A stretch of DNA of 64,000 nt. It comes from Rhodococcus triatomae (lineage in GTDB: Bacteria; Actinomycetota; Actinomycetes; Mycobacteriales; Mycobacteriaceae). The notes beneath the pieces were generated by a model. It was not told where the DNA came from and did not search any database. It was given only the letters and a program-made list of their open reading frames with translations. The position numbers and the translations under genes were made by a program. The stretch spans positions 558,001-622,000 of the forward strand of contig NZ_CP048814.1 of NCBI RefSeq assembly GCF_014217785.1. Reading direction: 5' to 3'. The first letter of the stretch is position 1; every line of letters begins with the position of its first letter. Shown here one piece after another: positions 43,393 through 51,816 of the stretch.

Positions 43393-44313
43393 GTGGCCGG
43401 AGCATTCGACACCGAGAATTTCCGAGCGTCCCGTTGGGATCATGCGTCGATCACGGATGCGCTCCGTGCGGTCGATCCGGTCGAGGCCGAGCGGATCGCC
43501 ACGGTGTGGCGCACTCTCGGCTCCCGGTACGACGCCGCGATGGCGGCATTCGCCGCATCGGTCGACTCCGCGGGTGCGGGCGGATGGAGCGGCCCGGCTG
43601 CCGATTCCGTGAGATCCGCGGTGTCCAGGCACGTCAGCGACTCGCTCGATGCGAGCACCGGCTTCGCCACGATGTCCACCGCCGTGTCCGGGGTCGCGAG
43701 CGCCGCGGAGTCCGCCCGGGCGTCGGTCGGGGATCCGGTACCGGTACCCGACGACTGGACCTCGGTGCTGCCCTGGAACTGGTCACGTCCGGAGGAGGCG
43801 GCTGCCGCGGAACAGGCCGCCCGCTCCACCATGGAATCGGTCTTCGGCCCTGCGCTCACTGCGGCGGCACAGAGCACGCCGGATTTCGCCGCGCCGGCGT
43901 CGGTGCCGGACACGTCGACCCGATCCGCCGGCTTCGACGTCGGCCCCAACGGGATTCACGCGGTTCCGTCCGTGTCCCAGGCCTCCCCCGAGTCCGGTGC
44001 CGTCCTCTCGGCGCCCGCCGATGCCCCGGCCCCGGCCCCCCGCTCGGCGGATGCGTACGGCTCCGCACTCGCGACCGGCGCGATCGCCGGGGCGCTCGGC
44101 GGCGGAATGGCCCAGTACGCGGGGCGCGTCGTCGCAGCACACCGCGCGGAGGCCACCGAACAGTCGGCGGATCAGGCAGTGGACCAGCTGCTGTTCTCCG
44201 ACACCGAGGACGCACTCGCCGACGATCCCGACTCGGTGCTCGAAACCATCGATGCGGACAGCCCCCTGGTCGGTGAGCTTCCGCGGGTGGCTCCCCCGGT
44301 GATCGGGGAGTAG
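43393..44313 (+). CDS. WXG-type ESX-substrate-like protein
   Basis: 306 residues. The N-terminal 110 residues form a helix-turn-helix with the W-x-G turn in GGWSGPAADSVRSAV (near residue 65), as in WXG100/PPE-like proteins, followed by a second long helix, a Pro/Ser/Ala-rich region and a Gly/Ala-rich hydrophobic patch (ATGAIAGALGGGMAQYAG). The GTG at 43393 is chosen because GGAGG (43383-43387) fits it; an ATG at 43381 would include that site. The next gene encodes an EspG-type chaperone, which fits an ESX substrate. No PPE motif and no clear YxxxD/E tail. Confidence 0.7.
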   Translation: MAGAFDTENFRASRWDHASITDALRAVDPVEAERIATVWRTLGSRYDAAMAAFAASVDSAGAGGWSGPAADSVRSAVSRHVSDSLDASTGFATMSTAVSGVASAAESARASVGDPVPVPDDWTSVLPWNWSRPEEAAAAEQAARSTMESVFGPALTAAAQSTPDFAAPASVPDTSTRSAGFDVGPNGIHAVPSVSQASPESGAVLSAPADAPAPAPRSADAYGSALATGAIAGALGGGMAQYAGRVVAAHRAEATEQSADQAVDQLLFSDTEDALADDPDSVLETIDADSPLVGELPRVAPPVIGE

Positions 44314-44316
44314 CAG

Positions 44317-45048
44317 GTGGGTCACTGGGGCCTGACCGCCGATCAGTTCGCCGCTCTCTGGCACGGCACCGGGCAGGATCGTCTGCCCTACCCGGTCCGG
44401 GTGGTCAGCGACGCCCTGACGGCCGCCGAGTACGAGACGTGCCGCCGCGTGGACCGCGAGCGATTCGGCGGTCCCGCGCACGATCTGCTCGAGGCTGCCC
44501 TGTTGATCCTCGCCGAACCCGAACTTCGGATCGAAGTCGCCGGACGGTACGGACCGGACCGGGTGCCGATCCGGATGCTCGGAGCGATGAGCCGAGGCCA
44601 CGGTGTCGTCGCCGTGCAGCAACCCGATGTCGACGGGCGCTCGGGACCCGTGGTGTTGCGCGGGTGCGAACCGTACGACCTCGTCCGGCAGCTGGTCTCC
44701 CAGATCCCCGACGTCGACGCGGGCGGTGCGCGACCGGTGGCGGTCCCCCGTCGCGGGTCGTCTCCCGCCGGAGCCACCCGCGGTGCGCAGGACGATGCCC
44801 ACGTCCGCCGCGAGTTCGAGGCCGTCGTGAACCGTCCGGACTTCGGCCAGGGGGTGGTCACGGTGGTGCGGGGCTCCCGTCTGTCCGGCCGCCGCGTCGG
44901 TGGGGCGGCGTGGCGGGACATCGTGGGCGACGGCCGCTACCTGGTGTTCGGGGAATCGACGGTCACGGTCCGGCCCGGCACGGCCTGGGACCTGCTCGCC
45001 GGGATCACCGCGGTCGTCGGCGAGGTACCCGCGGGGCAGGCACGCTGA
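44317..45048 (+). CDS. EspG-family ESX chaperone
   Basis: 243 residues. EspG proteins bind PE-PPE or WXG partners and deliver them to the type VII secretion machine. Seen: WGLTADQFAALWHGTGQDRLPYPV near the start and the beta-rich core with VVAVQQPDVDGRSGP and YLVFGESTVTVRPGTAWDLL. GTG 44317 comes 3 nt after the preceding stop. No EccB/C/D/E or EsxA/B genes are in this window, so this pair is detached from a core ESX locus. Confidence 0.82.
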   Translation: MGHWGLTADQFAALWHGTGQDRLPYPVRVVSDALTAAEYETCRRVDRERFGGPAHDLLEAALLILAEPELRIEVAGRYGPDRVPIRMLGAMSRGHGVVAVQQPDVDGRSGPVVLRGCEPYDLVRQLVSQIPDVDAGGARPVAVPRRGSSPAGATRGAQDDAHVRREFEAVVNRPDFGQGVVTVVRGSRLSGRRVGGAAWRDIVGDGRYLVFGESTVTVRPGTAWDLLAGITAVVGEVPAGQAR

Positions 45049-45095
45049 CACATTCTGTCGGCCGACGACGATACGGTTTCTACGAAGGGGGTGCG

Positions 45096-46475
45096 ATGAA
45101 CAACGACCACAGCTCCGATATGCCGGAAATGCCCGAGTTCGACCTCGATCGCAGCGTCGCGTTCGCCTGGGCGTCGTTCCAACGTCGGCTGGCCGACCAC
45201 GTCGCCGCGATGCTCGACAACGACGTTCTGCTCCTCGAAACCGGCTTCGACACCGAACCACAGGCCCCGGGAGTCCTGCCGTGCGTGCAGTTCCTGGTCT
45301 GGGACGGCAACATCGTGCGCTGCGAGGTTCCGTCCAACGCCTTCCTGGACCGTACCCGCGCGCTGTCCCGCTCCGATGAGCGAAAACTGCTCGACCTGGG
45401 CTGGAATCCGCCGACCCCTTCCCCGGGGGAGGATGCTCCCCGCGAGTCCGTGGTCAACGGATCACCTGCGTTCCATGTGGACCACCACCGCTCGTGGTCG
45501 GCCCACCTCGCCGCGATGGCAGTCTCCGCCTTCCGCGACGTCTGGGGCGTGACACACCCGTCGTTCCTCCGCAGCGAAGGGCGCGGCAGCACCTTCGTGG
45601 TCCGGGAGGCGGAGGTCCTGCCCTCTCTCGACCCGTCGCTGGCCGTCGAGCCCCTCGACCACGACCACCTCCACGATCTCGTCACCCGCACCCTGATTCC
45701 CGCTCTGGGCCTGCTCCCCGAACGCGATTCGGACGGCGACGTCCCGATCCGGGTCGGCTCCGCGATCATGTTCGTCGGACCGCTCGCCGGCACCGTCGAC
45801 ATCCAGGTGTTCGCCCCACTGGTCCACACCATCAGCGACCGGACACGGGCCGCCGAGGTCACCGCCGACCTCAACCGCCGCTGGTCACGGATCAAGTTCC
45901 TCCTGCTCGACGACCGCCTCACCGCACTGCTCGTGGTGTCCGGAAATCCGTTCGTCCCGCGCCACCTCACGGATGCCGTGGAGATGTTCTCCACCTTCCT
46001 CGAGACGGTCGATGCCTCGCTCGCGCACCGGCTCGGCGGCACGCCCTACTTCCTGCACGAAGACGCCCGGGAGGCGCCGGGACGATCCCGACTGCGCGCC
46101 ACCGATCTCCCGGACGAACTCACCGAGTTGTTCCGTGTGGATCCGGGCTGCTCCGGCGCGCTGGACGGCGCTGCGGTCGCGGCCATCTGCGGCGGCGACC
46201 GGGACCGCATCCTGCAGGTGCTGCAGATCGGCAACGAGTGGGTCGCCCAGCACCGTCGAGACGCCAGCGAGGCCAGTGCCCGGGGAGACGAGTTCGAGGC
46301 GGAAGCCATCGACAGCCTCGGCGACGCCTGGGAGAACGTGGTCTCGAATCTGCGTACTGCACTGCGCCTGGTGGCACCCCGACCGGACACTTCCGGGGAA
46401 CTCCCTCGCGGCGAACAGCCGGGCCTGTTCAGCAGCCCGGGCGAGCCGACGCTGTTCGACGACCCGTCACCGTGA
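45096..46475 (+). CDS. YbjN/TY-Chap (type III secretion chaperone-like) protein
   Basis: 459 residues. Acidic protein with at least two chaperone-like alpha/beta modules; WSRIKFLLLDDRLTALLVVSGNPFVPRHL near residue 265 is typical of the YbjN/TY-Chap domain. Proteins of this group are found with ESX and polymorphic toxin genes in actinobacteria. ATG 45096 has GAAGGGGG upstream. Third gene in line with the WXG-type and EspG genes, 47 bp after EspG. Probably a further chaperone or adaptor. Confidence 0.72.
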   Translation: MNNDHSSDMPEMPEFDLDRSVAFAWASFQRRLADHVAAMLDNDVLLLETGFDTEPQAPGVLPCVQFLVWDGNIVRCEVPSNAFLDRTRALSRSDERKLLDLGWNPPTPSPGEDAPRESVVNGSPAFHVDHHRSWSAHLAAMAVSAFRDVWGVTHPSFLRSEGRGSTFVVREAEVLPSLDPSLAVEPLDHDHLHDLVTRTLIPALGLLPERDSDGDVPIRVGSAIMFVGPLAGTVDIQVFAPLVHTISDRTRAAEVTADLNRRWSRIKFLLLDDRLTALLVVSGNPFVPRHLTDAVEMFSTFLETVDASLAHRLGGTPYFLHEDAREAPGRSRLRATDLPDELTELFRVDPGCSGALDGAAVAAICGGDRDRILQVLQIGNEWVAQHRRDASEASARGDEFEAEAIDSLGDAWENVVSNLRTALRLVAPRPDTSGELPRGEQPGLFSSPGEPTLFDDPSP

Positions 46476-46538
46476 TTCCCCGGCCGCGATCTCGCGACCG
46501 GGGAGGAATCCACGGTGCCCATCGACTAGGTTGAGTGC

Positions 46539-46997
46539 ATGAGTTCAGTCGAGAAGCGGCGGGTCGCCTTCGTCCAGGCAACCTGGCACCGGAACATCGT
46601 CGACCAGGCGCGGAACGGATTCACGGACGAGATGCTCTCGCTCGGATACAGCCGTGATTCGCTGGACTTCTTCGAGGTCCCCGGCGCATTCGAAATCCCG
46701 TTGCATGCACGGCGGTTGGCCGCCACCGGCCGCTACGACGGCATCGTCGCGGCCGGGCTGGTCGTGGACGGGGGCATCTACCGGCACGAGTTCGTGGCCG
46801 GTGCCGTCATCGACGGGCTCATGCGGGTCCAACTCGACACCGACATCCCCGTCTTCTCGGTGGTCCTCACGCCGCATCACTTCCATGAGCACGACGAGCA
46901 CATCCGGTACTTCACGGAGCACTTCGTGAAGAAGGGCGCCGAGGCCGCACGTGCGTGCGACGCAACGCTGACCGCCCTGCACGAACTGCCCCACTGA
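46539..46997 (+). CDS. ribH: 6,7-dimethyl-8-ribityllumazine synthase, RibH2-type
   Basis: 152 residues. Condenses the ribityl-uracil amine and dihydroxybutanone phosphate to lumazine in riboflavin synthesis. Seen: ATWHRNIVDQARNGF, FEVPGAFEIPLHARRLA, VAAGLVVDGGIYRHEFVA and VVLTPHHFHEHDEHI with active-site His near residue 110; this last variant resembles type-II lumazine synthases such as Brucella RibH2. No other rib gene is adjacent and no FMN riboswitch precedes it, so it may be a second, stress-related copy. Confidence 0.88.
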   Translation: MSSVEKRRVAFVQATWHRNIVDQARNGFTDEMLSLGYSRDSLDFFEVPGAFEIPLHARRLAATGRYDGIVAAGLVVDGGIYRHEFVAGAVIDGLMRVQLDTDIPVFSVVLTPHHFHEHDEHIRYFTEHFVKKGAEAARACDATLTALHELPH

Positions 46998-47038
46998 GCG
47001 GAGCCGGCGGCGGCGAAGGCGTCGGAGACACCCCGGGG

Positions 47039-47719
47039 TCAGCGACGTCGGGCGCGGGTCTGCCGATACTGGTAGGCCAGAAACCAGCACACGGGCGCGC
47101 CGACCACGGCGACGAGGGTGGCGAACACCCGTAACGCCACCATGTCGCTCCCGAAGGGTGCGATCACCAGGAGCACGGTGAAGAACACCGCCGAGAGTAT
47201 CCGCCAGTGCGCCCGGCCCACGGCGGCGAGCGGAGCCACCACCGGACGCAGTATCGAACGGGCCACCCGTGCAGCGGGTTCCAGTCGACGGAGGAGCGAC
47301 CGCGATTCGGCGGGGTCCGGTGGAGCATCGGCCGGCGCCGTATCGGCGGCAGCCCTCGAGCGTGCCGCTTCGACGACGGCGCGGGCCTGATCGTTGGCCG
47401 GTTCCGCGGTACCGGAAGCGTCGATCTCGAACAGCGCGATACCGACCGAATCGGCGTAGGAGTACGCGTCGTCGTCGTAGCCCCTGCCCGAGAAGAACAG
47501 CAGATCGCGCCGGCCGAGGCCCCGCGCACCGTAGAGGCGCTCGACGTCGTGCGCGGTCGCAGATTTACCGCGCCAACAGACGACGGCGTACGCACCCGAC
47601 GAGTACACGTCGATGCCCCCACCCGCTCCGCCGAACAACGGTGTGGCGTCCGAGTACCCCCACTCGCGCATCCGTTCGGCCGCAGTGGTTTCGGCCTCGA
47701 CAATGGTGCGAATGCGCAT
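47039..47719 (-). CDS. Mrr-like nuclease-fold protein with C-terminal membrane anchor
   Basis: 226 residues. N-terminal 95 residues fit a restriction-endonuclease-like (Mrr_cat) domain: MREWGYSDATPLFGG, GGIDVYSSGAYAVVCWRGKS (D...x-x-K type core) and LLFFSGRGYDDDAY. Then an Ala/Pro-rich linker and two hydrophobic helices (HWRILSAVFFTVLLVIAPF; VALRVFATLVAVVGAPVCWFLAY). Similar membrane proteins are common and unstudied in actinobacteria. Whether it cleaves DNA is doubtful; the fold may sense or bind. The start is the first ATG, 47719. Confidence 0.7.
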   Translation of the reverse strand: MRIRTIVEAETTAAERMREWGYSDATPLFGGAGGGIDVYSSGAYAVVCWRGKSATAHDVERLYGARGLGRRDLLFFSGRGYDDDAYSYADSVGIALFEIDASGTAEPANDQARAVVEAARSRAAADTAPADAPPDPAESRSLLRRLEPAARVARSILRPVVAPLAAVGRAHWRILSAVFFTVLLVIAPFGSDMVALRVFATLVAVVGAPVCWFLAYQYRQTRARRR

Positions 47720-47862
47720 GGTTCCTCGTGCCCACCCTTCGTTGTCCGCCCAGCCCCGCGATCACGGGACCCCGGTGAGCGTCCGCTGTGGAAACTCCCT
47801 GCACACAACGGTACACACGGTAGCGGACATGCAGGTGGCGGCAGGCGCAGCCCGGGACCCGG

Positions 47863-48216
47863 TCAGTCGGTCCGGGTGCCCGTGCCGGGAAGACGCGGTG
47901 GCGGCGAGCCCTTGGGCAGCTCCGGCCCGACGGCGACGAGCGCACCCGGTGCGCGACCGCCACCCCATCCGATCCGCTCCCGGTAGCTGCCGAGGAGAGG
48001 CAGCGGCAGCGCCGCGTCACCGACCGGCGCCACATCCGGAGCCACGTAGATGGCGTCGGCGGGGCAGTACGCCTCACACATGAAGCAGGTCTGGCAGTCG
48101 GATTGCCGCGCGATCACCGGGACACCCGACGTGGTGCGATCGAGCACGTTGGTCGGGCAGACGTCGACACACTTGTCGCACTCGATGCAGGGCTCCGCCA
48201 GGAGGAGTTCGATCAC
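47863..48216 (-). CDS. 2[4Fe-4S] ferredoxin-type subunit
   Basis: 117 residues. Two clusters are visible: CIECDKCVDVCP and CQTCFMCEAYCP, each CxxCxxCxxxCP-like, within the first 65 residues. The tail is Pro/Gly-rich. The GTG start at 48216 overlaps the flavoprotein gene by 4 nt, so the two proteins form a complex. The pair resembles AprB with AprA (APS reductase) or related fumarate-reductase-like complexes. Confidence 0.85.
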   Translation of the reverse strand: MIELLLAEPCIECDKCVDVCPTNVLDRTTSGVPVIARQSDCQTCFMCEAYCPADAIYVAPDVAPVGDAALPLPLLGSYRERIGWGGGRAPGALVAVGPELPKGSPPPRLPGTGTRTD

Positions 48217-49835
48217 GAGGCCGCTCGCAGTGCCGGTGCCGGTGCCGAACTCGCGGGCGTGGAGGTGGCCTCGCGGGTGCCGGTCCAGACGGTGCCGAGG
48301 CCGCCGGTCAACACGTGCCGATGCTGTCCGGGGTCCTGGTCCGGGTAGTCCGCGCGCTTGCTCATCCCCCGCGTCTCCGTACGTGCGAGTGTGGAGTGAT
48401 ACATCCACCTGCCGACGGCGGTGATCGCGGCGGCCTGCCGCGCCCGGATCCGCTCGTCTCCGCTGCTGCCACCGAGACCGGAGGCCAGGGCGGTCCACAG
48501 GTTCTCGAGCTCGCCGAGGGCGGGCCGGAGGCGAGCGCCGTCGCGCAGATAATTCTTCTCGTACGGGATCAGTTCGGCCTGCGCCGCGGCGACCACCGCT
48601 GCGGCATCGAGAACGGGGCGACTCGTGGGCCGGAGGCCGACGGTACCCGTACGTCGTACCTCGGGTGCGGCGACGGTGTGGCGCTGATCGCGGGCGAACC
48701 GCGCCGCACCCTCGCCGGCCCAGGTCCCGGACGACATCGCCCACGCCGCGTTGTGGCTACCGCCGCCGGTGAATCCACCGCAGATCCGTTCCCGGGTGGC
48801 CGCGTCCCCCGCCGCGTACAAGCCGGGAACGGTGGTCGAGCAGTCGTCGCCGAGGACGTCGATCCCTCCGGTGCCTCGCACGGTGCCCTCGGCGAGCAGG
48901 TCGACCTCGAAACGGTCGGTGAACGGATCGATGCCACGGCGGTCGAACTGGAGGAAGAAGTTGGGCTGGCCGAGGCGCATCTTCGCCTGTACGTCGGAGT
49001 CGGCGCGATCGAGTTGCGCGTACACGGGCTCGGTGAGCAGGGTGCGTGCGATGACGGACCTTCCTGCCGTGGACCCGGCGCCTTCCAGGACCCGTCCGTC
49101 CGCGTGGAAGAACGTCGCATACGAGTAGTAGGCCGTCTTGGTGATCGTCGATCCCGCGGGGACGATCCCGTAGGCGTTGGAGAACTCCATCCCGGAGAAG
49201 CGTGCACCGACCTCGGCTGCCATCAGTGCGCCGTCCCCGGTGTCGACGTTGGTTCCGAGCGCGCGGGACAGGAATGCACAACCACCGCTGGCGAGCACGA
49301 CGGCTCCCGCGGTGATCGTGTAGTCGCGGTCCTCCTGCCGCTGGTGGCCCGCGGCTCCGCGCACCACCCCGTCCTCGTCGACGAGCAGTTCCAGCGCGGG
49401 AGAGTGATCGAGGATACGGACACCGGCGCGCCGGATCCACGCGCGCATGCGACGCATGTACTCGGGCCCCTGAACGCCGGTACGGACCGGAAGCCCGGTC
49501 TCCGGGTCGATCGGGAACGGGTAGCGCCCCTCGGTCCCCAGGAGGTTCATGTTCTCCCAGGTCTGCTCGAGAACGCGATCCATCCAGTGGTGGTCGGCGA
49601 GGAACCCGCCGAGCGCCTCGCGTCCCGCCTTGGCCTTTGCCCGGAGTGCCGGGTCCGGGGCCACGTACCAGACGCCGGTACCTGCCGGCGCCGTGGCGCC
49701 GCTGGTCCCGCAGTACCCCTTGTCGACGAGGACGACCTCCGCGCCCTGCCGACGAGCCCGCAGCGCAGCCCACGTTCCCGCCGGGCCTCCACCGATCACG
49801 AGGACGTCGGTGTCCAGTTCCAACGGGTCGGACAT
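48213..49835 (-). CDS. FAD-dependent oxidoreductase, AprA/fumarate-reductase-like
   Basis: 540 residues. FAD-binding DVLVIGGGPAGTWAALRAR near residue 10, CGTSGATAPAGTG, and ALASGG-type AVVLASGGCAFLSRALG near 200, then GLYAAGDAATRE near 345. Succinate-dehydrogenase/APS-reductase-like fold; the C-terminal helical region is present. ATG 49835 with AGGAGC upstream. It overlaps its ferredoxin partner by 4 nt. It may act on a sulfur compound, but the His/Arg set of true AprA cannot be judged by eye. Confidence 0.85.
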   Translation of the reverse strand: MSDPLELDTDVLVIGGGPAGTWAALRARRQGAEVVLVDKGYCGTSGATAPAGTGVWYVAPDPALRAKAKAGREALGGFLADHHWMDRVLEQTWENMNLLGTEGRYPFPIDPETGLPVRTGVQGPEYMRRMRAWIRRAGVRILDHSPALELLVDEDGVVRGAAGHQRQEDRDYTITAGAVVLASGGCAFLSRALGTNVDTGDGALMAAEVGARFSGMEFSNAYGIVPAGSTITKTAYYSYATFFHADGRVLEGAGSTAGRSVIARTLLTEPVYAQLDRADSDVQAKMRLGQPNFFLQFDRRGIDPFTDRFEVDLLAEGTVRGTGGIDVLGDDCSTTVPGLYAAGDAATRERICGGFTGGGSHNAAWAMSSGTWAGEGAARFARDQRHTVAAPEVRRTGTVGLRPTSRPVLDAAAVVAAAQAELIPYEKNYLRDGARLRPALGELENLWTALASGLGGSSGDERIRARQAAAITAVGRWMYHSTLARTETRGMSKRADYPDQDPGQHRHVLTGGLGTVWTGTREATSTPASSAPAPALRAAS

Positions 49836-49934
49836 GGGGGCTCCTGTCGGCAGGGGAACATACGGTTCGCTCCGCCAGCATCGCGAAATACGCTGGTAGC
49901 CACCACAGTCAGAATCAGCGTGAACGGAACGCGG

Positions 49935-50366
49935 TCAAAATCCCGCCTTCGCGTAGTCCCCGCTGAGCCAGTGCTGCGGCTGCATCCGGATGATCAGCGC
50001 GCGATCGTCGAACATCTGCTCGAGATAGGGATCGACCGCGTCCGCGGGGAGATAGCGCTCCACCATCGGGCGTACGTCCGCGAGGGACGGGGACTCGACG
50101 AAGGTCGCCGGGCCCTCGACACCGACGTACTTGTAGGGCAGTTCCTCCTGCTGCGCGACGAGACTGAACTGGCCCGCCTCCCGAATGAGTTTCTCCTTGA
50201 CCGTTCCGTGTTCGGTCCACACCCACACGTCCTCCCCCGGCGTGTAGGCGTACCAGATCGGAACGGTGAGCGGTGCCCGCCCGGCGCGTGCCACCGAGAG
50301 CACCCCGACGTGCAGTCCGGCGAGGAATTCTTCACGTTCGGCACGGGTCATCGTGGTTGTCGACAT
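49935..50366 (-). CDS. Pyridoxamine-5'-phosphate-oxidase-fold flavoprotein
   Basis: 143 residues. FMN/F420-binding split-barrel protein: TRAEREEFLAGLHVGVLSVA, APLTVPIWYAYTPGEDVWVW, and GQFSLVAQQEELPYKYVGVEGPA. Members reduce or bind FMN, F420 or heme. ATG 50366 chosen; a longer start at 50426 is possible. It lies between the NDH-2 gene and the flavoprotein gene on the same strand, 69 bp after NDH-2. Cofactor uncertain. Confidence 0.82.
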   Translation of the reverse strand: MSTTTMTRAEREEFLAGLHVGVLSVARAGRAPLTVPIWYAYTPGEDVWVWTEHGTVKEKLIREAGQFSLVAQQEELPYKYVGVEGPATFVESPSLADVRPMVERYLPADAVDPYLEQMFDDRALIIRMQPQHWLSGDYAKAGF

Positions 50367-50435
50367 GGGTTCCTTCCCTACAGTGGCTGTATCTCCCGTA
50401 CACGCGCCGGCGTCGACCGCCGACATCCGTCACGG

Positions 50436-51770
50436 CTACGGGCCGTTCGACGAGGGCGTCGGAATGGCCTGGCTGGCCGAGAATCTGGCCTCGTCGTCGG
50501 ACACGAGCCCGAAGGAGACCAGCGAACGCGGGGCGACGACATCGGTGAGGTACGCCAGCCCGACCGCCCAGCGATTGACTCCTCGCGGCAGGGCGAGGAG
50601 ATGATAGGCGCGGGCAACGGCCTTCGCAGGCAGCCCGGACAGGTACACGCCCATCGGGTTCGCCACCGCGAACCCGGGCCCGAGGTCCACGACGAGCCCC
50701 AGGTTCCGGTGCCGGTACGCTTTCGCGGTCCCGATCCCGATGCTGGCGAGAGCGTTGCGCGCCAATGCCTTTCCCTGCCGGACGGCGTGCTGCGCGGTGG
50801 GCGGTGTGACATCCCCTGAGTCGGCGGTGAGATCGGGCACCGCGGCGGCGTCTCCCCCGGCGAAGACGTCGGCACGGCCCGGCACGGTGAGATCGGGCCG
50901 CACCTTCAGCCGTCCCCCCTCCGTCGGCAACCCCAGCGTCTCGATCAACGGGCTCGCAGTCACACCTGCGACCCACACGACGGTGCGGGTCGGCACCGTC
51001 GTCCCGTCGGTGAGGACCACGTGGTCGTCGGCGACACTCTCGAGCGTCGTCTCGAGCCGGACGTCGATACCGCGTCTGCGCAGCACGTCCAGCACCTTGC
51101 CACTGAGCTTGTCGCCGACCTCCGGCATCACCTGCGCGGACGTGTCGAGCAACACGAACCGGACCTCGGTCGGGTCGAATCCGCGCTGACGGGCCACCTC
51201 GTCGGCCAGTGCACGCATCTGCGACACGAGTTCGGCGCCGGCGTAGGAGGCGCCGACCACGACGACGGTGCGTCGCTGCCGGATCACCTCCGAGTCGGTC
51301 TCGCGCCCGGCCAGTTCCAGCTGACCGATCAGCTGGTCGCGCAGGTAGAGCGCCTCGGTCGTCGTCTTGAGGCCACGAGCGTGGTCGGCCAGCCCCGGAA
51401 TGTCGAACAGCCGGGTCACCGAGCCCGGGGTGAGCACGAGTCGGTCCCAGCCGAGCGTCTCGGTCTCACCGCTCCGGGACGTCAGGTGCAGCGACCTCGC
51501 CTCGAGATCGACACCGTCCACCCTCCCGGTGACCAGGTCCACCCCGGGCAGGCTGTTGGCGAGGGGCACCGCGACGAATCTCGGGTCCAACAGCCCTCCG
51601 GCGACCTCGGGGAGCAGCGGCGTGTACAGCATGTAGTCGTCGGCGGACACCAGGGTCACCGACACGTCCACGCCGGCCTTCCTCGCACCCCGCACCAGGT
51701 GTCGTGCGCATTCGAAGCCGGCGAATCCTCCTCCGACGACGACGATCCTCGGTACCGATCGTTCGGTCAC
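50436..51770 (-). CDS. ndh: Type II NADH dehydrogenase (NDH-2)
   Basis: 444 residues. Passes electrons from NADH to quinone without pumping protons. Seen: IVVVGGGFAGFECARHLV (FAD) near the start, DDYMLYTPLLPEVAGGLLDP, NAD-binding VVVVGASYAGAELVSQM near residue 160, and VFAGGDAAAVPDLT and QHAVRQGKALARN near 300. The C-terminal part ends in VGLAYLTDVVAPR. GTG 51770 has AAGGAG 5 nt upstream. It may be an accessory NDH-2 or a sulfide:quinone-like relative; the family motif GGGFAG favours NDH-2. Confidence 0.88.
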   Translation of the reverse strand: MTERSVPRIVVVGGGFAGFECARHLVRGARKAGVDVSVTLVSADDYMLYTPLLPEVAGGLLDPRFVAVPLANSLPGVDLVTGRVDGVDLEARSLHLTSRSGETETLGWDRLVLTPGSVTRLFDIPGLADHARGLKTTTEALYLRDQLIGQLELAGRETDSEVIRQRRTVVVVGASYAGAELVSQMRALADEVARQRGFDPTEVRFVLLDTSAQVMPEVGDKLSGKVLDVLRRRGIDVRLETTLESVADDHVVLTDGTTVPTRTVVWVAGVTASPLIETLGLPTEGGRLKVRPDLTVPGRADVFAGGDAAAVPDLTADSGDVTPPTAQHAVRQGKALARNALASIGIGTAKAYRHRNLGLVVDLGPGFAVANPMGVYLSGLPAKAVARAYHLLALPRGVNRWAVGLAYLTDVVAPRSLVSFGLVSDDEARFSASQAIPTPSSNGP

Positions 51771-51816
51771 GAACACTCCTTCCTGCCGGTCTCTCCGTCG
51801 TGCGGCCTGTGCTGCC

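Noticed and set aside
46476..46538. FMN riboswitch before ribH
   Set aside because: The 63-bp gap is too short and lacks the conserved elements.
47777..47840. Inverted repeat between the Mrr-like and ferredoxin genes
   Set aside because: Arms of only 7 bp with a loop of over 40 nt; not distinguishable from chance.
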